Assembly: GCA_902766875.1 (NCBI GenBank)
Contig: CACXFI010000059.1
Coordinates: 1-7,496, forward strand
Direction: 5' to 3'
DNA length: 7,496 bases
From: an uncultured Erysipelotrichaceae bacterium
Lineage (GTDB): Bacteria > Bacillota_I > Bacilli_A > RF39 > UBA660
Shown here: positions 1 to 6,227 of the stretch, piece after piece
Layout: the number at the start of each line of letters is the position of its first letter
How positions within the stretch are numbered: the first letter of the stretch is position 1
Notes under the pieces: generated by a model
Told to the model about the DNA's origin: nothing
The model's input: only the letters and a program-made list of their open reading frames with translations
Database searches by the model: none
Program-made: the position numbers and the translations under genes

Positions 1-35
1 AACTAGCAGAGTGGGGATTATATTAAAATTAAATA

Positions 36-46
36 TATGATATAAT
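36..46 (+). promoter_or_regulatory. Extended -10 promoter of the double-HEPN-like gene
   Basis: TATGATATAAT contains a perfect TATAAT (41-46) with the TG extension at 38-39, one base upstream. A 17-base spacer would put the -35 at 18-23 (TTATAT), which is a weak match, as expected for an extended -10 promoter. Transcription would begin near 53, giving a leader of only about a dozen bases before the ATG at 65. The same 11-mer precedes the sirtuin gene at 6197-6207. The assignment is by consensus only. Confidence 0.6.
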
Positions 47-64
47 TAAATATAGAGGTGTAAG

Positions 65-1768
65 ATGGAAACTAATCAGAAGAAAAAACATATAGAAAGA
101 GCAAGAAAATTTGTTGAAAATAGTTTAGAAGAAAAATTTAAATTAAGTTTAGAAGACTATCATAATTTTTTAATATCTAAATTTTTATTGCTAACAGAAT
201 CAATAATAATAAAAAAAGGTGATAAAAAAATATCATTTAATTATGGAGATAATCAAGAATATTTATATATTATTAAAGAAATAGTTGATAAATTTGAAAG
301 TCAAGGAGTTCTATTACCTAACGAATTAGATATCGAAATAATAGAAGATAGTACATCAAGACACTTAGCAAAAGATGAAATAGAATATGTAAAAAAATAT
401 ATTCAAAAATTTTATAAATTGAGAGATACATTAGCACACGGAGCATATGATTTTGATTCTGAAAATAATCAAATAATACTAAATAATACTAAAACAAGTC
501 CAAATCAAAGAGAACAATATTCAATAATAGGACCATTCTCATTTGAATTATTCGAAATATTTAACTTTAATTTTGAAAATCCAAGAAAAAAAGATGAAAG
601 AAAACCAGAAGTAAAAGATGAATGTAAATTATATTATAATGATTACTATAAAAACAAAAATACTTTAAATTATAGCTTCATTGAAAAAAAATATTGGCCA
701 TCTAAATATAATAATCTTAAATATGATAAAGATTTATATATAAATGAATTAAGTAACTTTTTAAAAACACCACAAGATTTCGAAAGAATATTAAAAATAT
801 TAATATCAGATTATGATTTAAAAAAATCTAAAAAAGAACTTAGTTCAAAAGAAATAGAAATCTTTAATGAATTATTAATAATAGCAAATAAATTATTAAA
901 AGAAAAATATAAATCAAAAACTAAAGTAATTTTAAAAAGCAAAGAAAAAACCAGAGAAAGTGAGAAAACGATTGAAGAGTTAAAGCAATCTTTTGCAAAT
1001 GTCGTATTACAAATGGCAAAAATATTAGATATAGATTTAACAGTGTTTAAAAAAGATAAAAAAGAAATTGGAATTTTTATAATACAATCAATTTCTTTAT
1101 ACAATTATATGCAAATGTTTTTATCAAATGGGTTTGATGAACTGAAAACTAAATATGATCAAGGTGATTTAGAAACAATAGAATTATTATCACATTTACA
1201 GATGAAAAATATTCAAATAGAGTTTAAAGATAATCAAATTGATAAAGGGATAGAAAAAGAAGTAGCCGGTATAACTAAAGCACTAAATGGTCTTATAAAT
1301 GGTTATAAAAATGGAAATGATGTAAACATCAAAGCAAAAAAACTGCAAGAAATAGATAAAAAAATTAAAGAGTTTTCTGATACAATGTCGGTTAAACTAG
1401 CAAAGAGAAATATTGAAGCATTAAGATGTATAAGAAATTCGATTGAACATGGTGGATATACTCCACAGGGAGATGAAATAAAATTAGTAGATGTGGAAGA
1501 TAAAACACAACTTAATACCACTACTACAAACAATGATCAAAAAACTTTCACATGTAGTGGAAAAATTAAAAATCTTTTTGAACTTACGTTGAATATAGAA
1601 ACAGGAAAAATCTCTTCTGACTTTAAAATAATAGAAGAGTTAAAAAATATAGTTTCAGAAGAAACATACAAAGCTTTCGTGGAATCTCTAGGAAAGGTTC
1701 AAAGAATAAAAATATCAACTTTACCAAAATACCAAATTCCAGGGTCAGGGAAGTTTCATAAAAAATAA
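65..1768 (+). CDS. Unrecognised protein with two HEPN-like R-x4-H motifs
   Basis: I do not recognise this 567-residue protein as a named family. It is soluble, Lys/Glu/Asn/Ile-rich and mostly helical, with no signal peptide or membrane span. Two segments resemble HEPN active sites: RDTLAH at residues 120-125 and RNSIEH at 457-462. Each sits at the end of a long helix and is followed by the same pattern: H-G-[AG]-[YG]-Y/x, a beta-like stretch ending in I-x-L (about 137-139 and 472-474), then a Leu-Phe-Glu segment (LFEI at 162, LFEL at 504). This suggests an internally duplicated module of about 110 residues separated by a charged helical linker (about 200-320). In HEPN families the Arg and His of R-x4-6-H form a metal-independent RNase site, so an RNA-cleaving or tRNA-targeting function is possible but inferred. 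The start is supported by GAGGTG at 55-60. The gene is monocistronic, between its own promoter and terminator. Leu CTA seems rarer than in neighbouring genes, a weak hint of different origin. No MNT antitoxin, Cas gene or CRISPR array is adjacent. Confidence 0.7.
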   Translation: METNQKKKHIERARKFVENSLEEKFKLSLEDYHNFLISKFLLLTESIIIKKGDKKISFNYGDNQEYLYIIKEIVDKFESQGVLLPNELDIEIIEDSTSRHLAKDEIEYVKKYIQKFYKLRDTLAHGAYDFDSENNQIILNNTKTSPNQREQYSIIGPFSFELFEIFNFNFENPRKKDERKPEVKDECKLYYNDYYKNKNTLNYSFIEKKYWPSKYNNLKYDKDLYINELSNFLKTPQDFERILKILISDYDLKKSKKELSSKEIEIFNELLIIANKLLKEKYKSKTKVILKSKEKTRESEKTIEELKQSFANVVLQMAKILDIDLTVFKKDKKEIGIFIIQSISLYNYMQMFLSNGFDELKTKYDQGDLETIELLSHLQMKNIQIEFKDNQIDKGIEKEVAGITKALNGLINGYKNGNDVNIKAKKLQEIDKKIKEFSDTMSVKLAKRNIEALRCIRNSIEHGGYTPQGDEIKLVDVEDKTQLNTTTTNNDQKTFTCSGKIKNLFELTLNIETGKISSDFKIIEELKNIVSEETYKAFVESLGKVQRIKISTLPKYQIPGSGKFHKK

Positions 1769-1777
1769 ATAATTAAT

Positions 1778-1807
1778 AAAAGAAAAATGTTGACATTTTT
1801 CTTTTTT
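1778..1807 (+). terminator. Rho-independent terminator after the double-HEPN-like gene
   Basis: A 12-bp stem pairs 1778-1789 (AAAAGAAAAATG) with 1794-1805 (CATTTTTCTTTT) around a TTGA loop, and a T-run extends to 1807. It starts nine bases after the stop codon. The stem is rich in A-T pairs, so it may be leaky. Its 3' half overlaps the -35 of the promoter-like element that begins at 1790. Confidence 0.7.
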
Positions 1808-1818
1808 ACTAATATACT
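1790..1818 (+). promoter_or_regulatory. Near-consensus promoter P1 for the ABC operon
   Basis: TTGACA (1790-1795) is a perfect -35, followed by a 17-base spacer and TATACT (1813-1818), which is 5/6 to TATAAT. Initiation near 1825 would give a leader of about 100 bases before the ATPase start. The -35 lies in the loop and 3' arm of the upstream terminator, so the two signals are physically merged. Confidence 0.6.
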
Positions 1819-1822
1819 TATT

Positions 1823-1850
1823 TTGACGTTTTTTGCAAAAAATATATATT
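1823..1850 (+). promoter_or_regulatory. Possible second tandem promoter P2 for the ABC operon
   Basis: TTGACG (1823-1828), a 16-base spacer and TATATT (1845-1850) form a second sigma-A-like element. A third TTGACA follows at 1851-1856, but the best -10 at its proper distance is poor. The three TTGAC boxes lie at 1790, 1823 and 1851, each in a T-rich setting, and could be tandem promoters or a repeated regulator site. Confidence 0.4.
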
Positions 1851-1867
1851 TTGACATCTAGTCGTAC

Positions 1868-1897
1868 ACACACAGATTAAAAAAATGTGTGTTTTTT
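1868..1897 (+). terminator. Leader terminator-like hairpin before the ABC operon
   Basis: ACACACA (1868-1874) can pair with TGTGTGT (1886-1892) around an 11-base A-rich loop, followed directly by T's to 1897. The shape is that of an intrinsic terminator. It lies downstream of P1 and P2 but upstream of the ATPase ribosome site (GGAG at 1907-1910), so it would stop transcripts from those promoters unless read through. It may be an attenuator or a second terminator for the upstream gene. I recognise no known riboswitch or T-box around it. Confidence 0.5.
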
Positions 1898-1924
1898 GCG
1901 TTGAAAGGAGAGTGAAAAATAAAA

Positions 1925-2908
1925 ATGTCATTCATCAATGTTAATCACATAAATAAAACTTTTAAAGTTGCTAAAAGAAGAAGTGGCCTAAAAGCAGCTT
2001 TAAAATCCTTTTTCAAAAGAGAATACCAATATATAGAAGCAGTAAAAGATATTTCATTTCAAATTGAAAAAGGAGAAATTGTTGGTTATATTGGACCTAA
2101 TGGAGCAGGTAAAAGTACTACTATAAAGATACTTAGTGGAATACTAGTACCAGATTCAGGAACTTGTACCATAAATGGTATGACACCTTGGAAAGATAGG
2201 AAAAAATATGTTTCTAATATTGGAGTAGTATTTGGACAAAGAAGTCAATTATGGTGGGATATACCTGCAGAAGATACTTTTGATTTATTAAAAGATATCT
2301 ATAATCTTAATGATGAAGAGTATCTAAAGACTAAGAATAATCTTATTAAAATGCTTGACATAGAAGAAGTAATCAAAATACCAGTAAGACAACTTAGCCT
2401 AGGTCAAAGGATGCGCTGTGAAATTGCAGCTTCATTAATTCATAATCCATCCATATTATTTTTAGATGAACCTACTATAGGATTAGATGCTATATCTAAA
2501 AAAGTAGTAAGAGATTTCATCAAAAAAATAAATAAAGAATTAAAGACGACAGTAATTTTAACAACACACGATATGAGTGATATTGAAGCTCTAGCTAAAA
2601 GAATAATACTAATTGGAAAAGGTAGAATCTTATATGATGGCACTTTAAAAAATCTAAAAGAAAAATATGGAAATACTAGACATATCTTAGTAAACACTAA
2701 TAATACTATTAAAAATATTACTAAAAAAGGTATAATAAAACAAGAAAAAGTTGATTCAGGATATCTATTTGAAATAGATACAAATATAATATCTATATCT
2801 TCATTCTTAAAATACTTATCAGATATAGTAAGTATAGAAGATGTAGATATAGATACAGAAAATATAGATAATATAATAATAAAATTATATAAAGATTTCG
2901 AAATATGA
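1925..2908 (+). CDS. ABC-2 exporter ATP-binding protein
   Basis: This 327-residue protein is the cytosolic nucleotide-binding subunit that hydrolyses ATP to drive the two permeases encoded next to it. All core motifs are intact: Walker A GPNGAGKST (57-65), Q-loop Gln105 within GQRSQLWW, signature LSLGQRMR (157-164), Walker B ILFLDEPT (177-184, catalytic Glu182), D-loop GLD and switch His215. The residues after about 245 form the C-terminal extension common in ABC-2 ATPases. The GQRSQLWW segment and the two following permeases fit, from memory, the uncharacterised COG4586/COG4587/COG3694 exporter group rather than a known drug or lantibiotic pump. An in-frame TGA at 1913-1915 makes ATG 1925 the first usable start, although the GGAG site (1907-1910) is 14 bases away, which is long. 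The stop overlaps the next start (ATGA). The transported substrate cannot be inferred. Confidence 0.93.
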   Translation: MSFINVNHINKTFKVAKRRSGLKAALKSFFKREYQYIEAVKDISFQIEKGEIVGYIGPNGAGKSTTIKILSGILVPDSGTCTINGMTPWKDRKKYVSNIGVVFGQRSQLWWDIPAEDTFDLLKDIYNLNDEEYLKTKNNLIKMLDIEEVIKIPVRQLSLGQRMRCEIAASLIHNPSILFLDEPTIGLDAISKKVVRDFIKKINKELKTTVILTTHDMSDIEALAKRIILIGKGRILYDGTLKNLKEKYGNTRHILVNTNNTIKNITKKGIIKQEKVDSGYLFEIDTNIISISSFLKYLSDIVSIEDVDIDTENIDNIIIKLYKDFEI

Positions 2909-3711
2909 AAGTCTATCTAAATCTCTTTAAATTAAAATTCATGAATCAACTACAATATAGAATGGCTGCCATAGCAGGTATATCTACTCAGTTTTTCTTT
3001 GGAATAGTTTATATAATGGTCTATTTAGCTTTCTATACATCTAATGGAGATACATCACTTCCTATGAAATGGAATGAACTAATATGTTATTTATGGCTAA
3101 TGCAATCTTTATTTGCTTTAGTAAATCCCTGGGTAAAAGATAATGAATTATTATCTATGATAAAAGACGGTAATATAGCCTATGAATTATGTAGACCAAT
3201 TAATTTCTATAAAAAATGGTATGCTACTATGTACGGTAATAGATTAGCAGCTACTTTACTTAGATTCTTACCCATAATCATAATAGCAGTTATTTTACCA
3301 GAACCATATAAATTATTACCACCTAATAGTATAACTAGTTTTATATTATTCCTAATATCATTAACAATATCTAGTTTATTAATAACAGCAATATCTATGT
3401 TATATCATTCTATAACTATGTTTACACTAGATGAAAAAGGAATAATGTCCTTATTAATGGTATTTATAGAAATATTCTCAGGAGGAGTAATACCATTAGT
3501 ATTCTTTCCCAATTTCCTAAAAATAATAGCCTATATTTTACCTTTTAGATACATAATAGATCTCCCATTTAGAGTATATTCCGGTAATATTCCTATCTCT
3601 ACTGCTATACCTAATATTGGAATAAGTATAATCTGGTTAATAATTATAATATTTATAGGATATAAATTATCTATAAGAGCTTGTAATAAAGCCATAGTAC
3701 AAGGAGGATAA
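2905..3711 (+). CDS. ABC-2 family permease, first subunit
   Basis: This 268-residue integral membrane protein has about six predicted spans (roughly residues 20-44, 57-77, 113-132, 143-170, 178-200 and 235-256) with both termini probably cytosolic. The loop around residues 86-102 (KDGNIAYELCRPINFY) is the cytosolic segment typical of this ABC-2 group and probably contacts the ATPase. The start overlaps the ATPase stop by four bases (ATGA at 2905-2908) with no good ribosome site of its own, so translation is probably coupled and gives a matched ratio. It would pair with the permease encoded next as a heterodimeric channel. Family placement rests on hydropathy, motif and neighbours, and the substrate is unknown. 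Confidence 0.88.
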   Translation: MKVYLNLFKLKFMNQLQYRMAAIAGISTQFFFGIVYIMVYLAFYTSNGDTSLPMKWNELICYLWLMQSLFALVNPWVKDNELLSMIKDGNIAYELCRPINFYKKWYATMYGNRLAATLLRFLPIIIIAVILPEPYKLLPPNSITSFILFLISLTISSLLITAISMLYHSITMFTLDEKGIMSLLMVFIEIFSGGVIPLVFFPNFLKIIAYILPFRYIIDLPFRVYSGNIPISTAIPNIGISIIWLIIIIFIGYKLSIRACNKAIVQGG

Positions 3712-3712
3712 T

Positions 3713-4489
3713 ATGACTATCTATATAGAATCTATGAAAATGTATCTAAAATCTCTATTAGAATATAAAAAATCATTCATAATGAGTTTTATATCTCAAT
3801 TCTTTGTATTCTTTACTTATTATTTTATGATAATAGCCTTATTTGATAAATTTGATAACATAAAAGGATATACTAAATATGAAGTGTTATTATGTTTTTC
3901 TATAATTCAATTTGGTTATTCCTTAATAGAAATATTTGGAAGAGGAATAGACCAATTCGATAAACTAATAATAAGAGGAGAATTTGATAGATTATTACTA
4001 AGACCTAAAAATATCTTATTACAAGTATTATGTACAGATTTTGATTTAATAAAAATACCAAGAATATTACAAAGTATAATAATCTTAATAATATCTCTAG
4101 TAAAATTACAAACAAATTTAGATATTTATAAAATAACTACTTTAGTCTTAATGCTATTAAGTTCAGCTATATTATTTTTATCAATCTTCATTTTAATGGC
4201 TTCATATTGCTTTATAACAGTTCAAGGATTAGAAGTAAGAAACTTATTTACAGATGGTGGAAAACATATGGCTCAATATCCAATTAGTATTTTTAACAAA
4301 ACTTTTATCTTTATCTTTACTTTTATAATACCTTATGCCTTTGTAAATTATTATCCCTTATTATATATAATAGGAAAAACTACTAATAAATTATACATAA
4401 TATCTCCTCTAATAACATTTCTATATTTAATACCAGCTCTATTATCATTTAAATGGGGAATAAAAAAATACACTAGTGTAGGATCATAA
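3713..4489 (+). CDS. ABC-2 family permease, second subunit (DUF990-like)
   Basis: This 258-residue membrane protein also has about six spans (roughly 22-44, 56-75, 112-131, 140-165, 196-218 and 228-247). The cytosolic motif RGEFDRLLLRPKN (88-100) resembles the signature I recall for the DUF990/ABC2_membrane_6 permeases. It is the counterpart of the RPINFY loop in the preceding permease. The gene begins two bases after the previous stop and has a strong AAGGAGG site (3701-3707) inside the end of the upstream gene, five bases before the ATG. With the ATPase and first permease it completes one exporter with two different membrane subunits. The substrate is unknown. Confidence 0.88.
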   Translation: MTIYIESMKMYLKSLLEYKKSFIMSFISQFFVFFTYYFMIIALFDKFDNIKGYTKYEVLLCFSIIQFGYSLIEIFGRGIDQFDKLIIRGEFDRLLLRPKNILLQVLCTDFDLIKIPRILQSIIILIISLVKLQTNLDIYKITTLVLMLLSSAILFLSIFILMASYCFITVQGLEVRNLFTDGGKHMAQYPISIFNKTFIFIFTFIIPYAFVNYYPLLYIIGKTTNKLYIISPLITFLYLIPALLSFKWGIKKYTSVGS

Positions 4490-4490
4490 T

Positions 4491-4976
4491 ATGGAAATAT
4501 TAGACATATATGATAATTATGGTAACCCTACAGGAAAAACAATAATTAGAGGAGATAAAACAGTAAAATTAAATAAAAATGAACATATAGCAGTAGCTGT
4601 CATTATAATAGAAAATAATAATAAAGAATTCTTAATACAAAAAACATCAAAACAAAAAGGATCAAAATATTCTCTAACAGGAGGCCATATAAAAAGTAAA
4701 GATACTCCTAGAGAAACAATCATTAAAGAAGTATCTGAAGAACTAGGTATAGATATAAGCAGTGATAATATCAAATCTTATGGTTTTATCTGCTATGATA
4801 TGCCCTTAAGATATATCTATTATTTGAAAAAAGATATTAATTTAAATGATATAAAACTCCAAAAAGAAGAAGTAGAGTATGTAAAGTATATGACAAAAAA
4901 AGAAGTAAAAAAACTAATAAAAGAAAATAAATTCTTAGAATCTCATGGAATAATATTTAATAAAATAATCAAATAA
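4491..4976 (+). CDS. Nudix hydrolase
   Basis: This 161-residue soluble protein belongs to the Nudix superfamily, which hydrolyses nucleoside diphosphates linked to another moiety. The Nudix box (G-x5-E-x7-R-E-U-x-E-E-x-G-U) falls at about residues 65-87. The metal-binding core KEVSEELGI is intact, but the first Glu is Asp and the Arg is Lys. Both are conservative changes and probably keep activity. The N-terminus (EILDIYDNYGNPTGK) resembles the IPP-isomerase-like/YfcD type, so the substrate may not be an oxidised nucleotide. It starts two bases after the second permease stop, with AGGA at 4480-4483, and is the last gene of the ABC operon before the terminator. Co-transcription with an exporter is seen here, but a functional link is only a guess. 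Confidence 0.88.
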   Translation: MEILDIYDNYGNPTGKTIIRGDKTVKLNKNEHIAVAVIIIENNNKEFLIQKTSKQKGSKYSLTGGHIKSKDTPRETIIKEVSEELGIDISSDNIKSYGFICYDMPLRYIYYLKKDINLNDIKLQKEEVEYVKYMTKKEVKKLIKENKFLESHGIIFNKIIK

Positions 4977-5009
4977 AAAGTTTCTCACTTAATTGTGGGA
5001 AACTTTTTT
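4976..5009. terminator. Bidirectional terminator between convergent genes
   Basis: A 13-bp stem pairs 4976-4988 with 4995-5007, with one G-U pair and a TTAATT loop. It ends in six T's (5004-5009) on the plus strand. Read on the minus strand, the A-run at 4975-4979 becomes the U-tract. It therefore ends both the ABC/Nudix operon and the minus-strand HTH-like gene, whose stop codon (5008-5010) lies within the far T-run. Confidence 0.85.
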
Positions 5010-5502
5010 AATAATTAAACTGCTTACATCCATACATAGCCAGTAAATCATTAACATCTTTTAAATCATAAATATTTTCTATAAAACAAAATCTAATAAT
5101 TAAATCAAAATGATTATTCTTAGGTAATGAATAAGAAGCACTATCTAATAAATCTATAAATTCATCTATATTTAATTTTAAAGATAAACCAAGTAATATA
5201 ATAGTATCTTTACTAGGATGATAATTATCATTCCTTATCTTAGAAAATAATCTTCTATCTATATGTACTTTATTATATACATCACTATCTTTTAAATTCC
5301 TATCATCAATATATTTAAATAACAACTTCTGAAAATTATCTTCTTTCTTATTCTTATCTATAAATTCACTAACACTAGATGTTTCTACATCTTCAGAATA
5401 TAAAACATTCTTTCTTCCTAATACAGCACTTTTAAATAAACCATATTCATAATCATCTATAATTAAATTATCTTCTATGTATTTAGCTAATTTATCTCTC
5501 AT
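5008..5502 (-). CDS. HTH-like protein divergent from a vWA gene
   Basis: This 164-residue soluble protein has no assigned name. Residues about 72-120 look like a small helical DNA-binding domain of XRE type: the segment IDRRLFSKIRND is followed by HPSKDTIILLGLSLKLN and IDEFIDLL. A C-terminal part (about 131-160, FDLIIRFC onward) looks like a separate helical unit, and the N-terminal 50 residues are acidic with no clear fold. I recall similar small Bacillota proteins encoded beside vWA or signalling genes, but have not checked this. I chose ATG 5502 over an upstream GTG at 5529 because AAAGGGGA lies eight bases before it. The GTG reading would place the ribosome site inside the gene. It diverges from the vWA gene across a 75-base gap with a palindrome, so it may regulate that gene and itself. 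That role is inferred. Confidence 0.75.
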   Translation of the reverse strand: MRDKLAKYIEDNLIIDDYEYGLFKSAVLGRKNVLYSEDVETSSVSEFIDKNKKEDNFQKLLFKYIDDRNLKDSDVYNKVHIDRRLFSKIRNDNYHPSKDTIILLGLSLKLNIDEFIDLLDSASYSLPKNNHFDLIIRFCFIENIYDLKDVNDLLAMYGCKQFNY

Positions 5503-5519
5503 ATCAAATGTCCCCTTTC

Positions 5520-5531
5520 TAGTGACCACTA
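5520..5531. promoter_or_regulatory. Palindromic operator candidate in a divergent promoter region
   Basis: TAGTG-AC-CACTA is an inverted repeat with perfect five-base arms around a two-base centre. It covers the likely -35 of the vWA promoter (GTGACC, 5522-5527) and the expected start of the minus-strand transcript, whose -10 is at 5546-5541. This position suits a repressor acting on both genes, with the minus-strand HTH-like protein as the obvious candidate. Confidence 0.4.
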
Positions 5532-5549
5532 AAAAATAACATTATAGTA
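5522..5549 (+). promoter_or_regulatory. Promoter of the vWA gene
   Basis: GTGACC (5522-5527, 4/6 to TTGACA), a 16-base spacer and TATAGT (5544-5549, 5/6 to TATAAT) form a fair promoter about 30 bases before the vWA start. The -10 overlaps a TATAAT on the opposite strand, so the two polymerases would compete for this site. Confidence 0.45.
5541..5546 (-). promoter_or_regulatory. -10 box of the HTH-like gene
   Basis: On the minus strand 5546-5541 reads TATAAT, about 40 bases upstream of the chosen ATG at 5502. A second TATAAT lies at 5557-5552. No good -35 precedes either, so recognition may need an activator or the assignment may be wrong. Confidence 0.4.
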
Positions 5550-5577
5550 TTATTATACCAGAAAGAAGGGATGTTTT

Positions 5578-6177
5578 ATGAAAAAACAACAAAAAAAGAA
5601 AGAAAAAATGGATATTGTCTTTTTACTAGACAGAAGTGGTTCTATGAGAGGAACTGAAGAAGATACTATAGGAGGATATAATAGCTATATAGATAGTCAA
5701 AGAAATAATAATGTAAATGTTACTACTATATTATTTGATGATAAATATGAAGTATTAACTAGAAATACTCCAATATCACAAATAAAAGAATTAACTAAAG
5801 AAGAATACTATACCAGAGGATGTACTGCCTTATTAGATGCTATAGGAAAAACTATTGATTATATGGATGAATTAAATAAAAATAAAGTAATCTTTATAAT
5901 AACTACAGATGGTTATGAAAATGCATCAACTAAGTATAATAAAAATGACATTAAAAAATTAATAGAAAAGCATAAAAATTGGGAATTCGTCTATATAGGA
6001 GCAGATATAGATTCTTATTCCGAAGCATCAGCTATAGGAATAAGAACTACTAATATAGCTAACTACGAAAAGAGTAGAGAAGGTATATCTAAATTATTTG
6101 GAGCCGTAAATAAATTAAGTAAAATGTATTACGAAGAAGATAGTATTGATACAAGTTGGAAAGAAGAGTTAAAATAA
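5578..6177 (+). CDS. von Willebrand factor A domain protein
   Basis: This 199-residue cytosolic protein is essentially a single vWA domain. The metal-ion-dependent adhesion site is complete: DRSGS at 18-22 (Asp18, Ser20, Ser22), Thr83 in GCTALLDA, and Asp111 in ITTDGYEN. A metal-dependent ligand-binding scaffold is therefore expected, rather than an enzyme. The basic first ten residues (six Lys) are unlike a signal peptide, and no membrane span is present, so it differs from surface adhesins. It is closest in look to stand-alone TerY-type vWA proteins that act in intracellular complexes. AAGGGA (5566-5571) lies six bases before the ATG and supports this start. It is divergent from the HTH-like gene and followed by a hairpin that overlaps its own stop. 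The partner is unknown; the sirtuin next door is a possibility. Confidence 0.9.
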   Translation: MKKQQKKKEKMDIVFLLDRSGSMRGTEEDTIGGYNSYIDSQRNNNVNVTTILFDDKYEVLTRNTPISQIKELTKEEYYTRGCTALLDAIGKTIDYMDELNKNKVIFIITTDGYENASTKYNKNDIKKLIEKHKNWEFVYIGADIDSYSEASAIGIRTTNIANYEKSREGISKLFGAVNKLSKMYYEEDSIDTSWKEELK

Positions 6178-6189
6178 AACTCTTCTTTC
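6159..6189 (+). terminator. Hairpin overlapping the vWA stop codon, probable terminator
   Basis: A perfect 12-bp stem pairs 6159-6170 with 6178-6189 around a seven-base loop that contains the TAA stop (6175-6177). The following sequence is T-rich but interrupted (CATTTATC), so termination is probably partial. The 5' arm lies in the last codons of the gene. Confidence 0.55.
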
Positions 6190-6196
6190 ATTTATC

Positions 6197-6207
6197 TATG
6201 ATATAAT
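6197..6207 (+). promoter_or_regulatory. Extended -10 promoter of the sirtuin gene
   Basis: TATGATATAAT gives a perfect TATAAT (6202-6207) with the TG extension at 6199-6200 and no clear -35. Initiation near 6214 would leave a leader of about 14 bases, just enough for AGGAAG (6215-6220). It matches the element at 36-46 over all 11 bases. Confidence 0.6.
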
Positions 6208-6227
6208 AAATAAAAGGAAGTAATATT

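Noticed and set aside
1303..1533. Minus-strand open frames inside the double-HEPN-like gene (also 811-1104)
   Set aside because: They lie wholly within a well-supported gene and give Phe/Ser/Leu-rich products typical of the antisense of Lys/Glu-rich coding. No ribosome sites were seen.
65..1768. Calling the two-HEPN-like protein a Cas13
   Set aside because: It has 567 residues against about 800-1,300 for known Cas13, no array or adaptation genes are in the window, and the motifs also fit stand-alone HEPN families.
2906..2908. TGA read as Trp (Mycoplasma-type code)
   Set aside because: Reading through would extend the ATPase over the permease start, the ATGA overlap is a classic operon junction, and TGG is used for Trp throughout.
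5503..5529. Upstream GTG start of the minus-strand HTH-like gene
   Set aside because: The AAAGGGGA ribosome site lies inside this stretch and is correctly spaced for the ATG at 5502.
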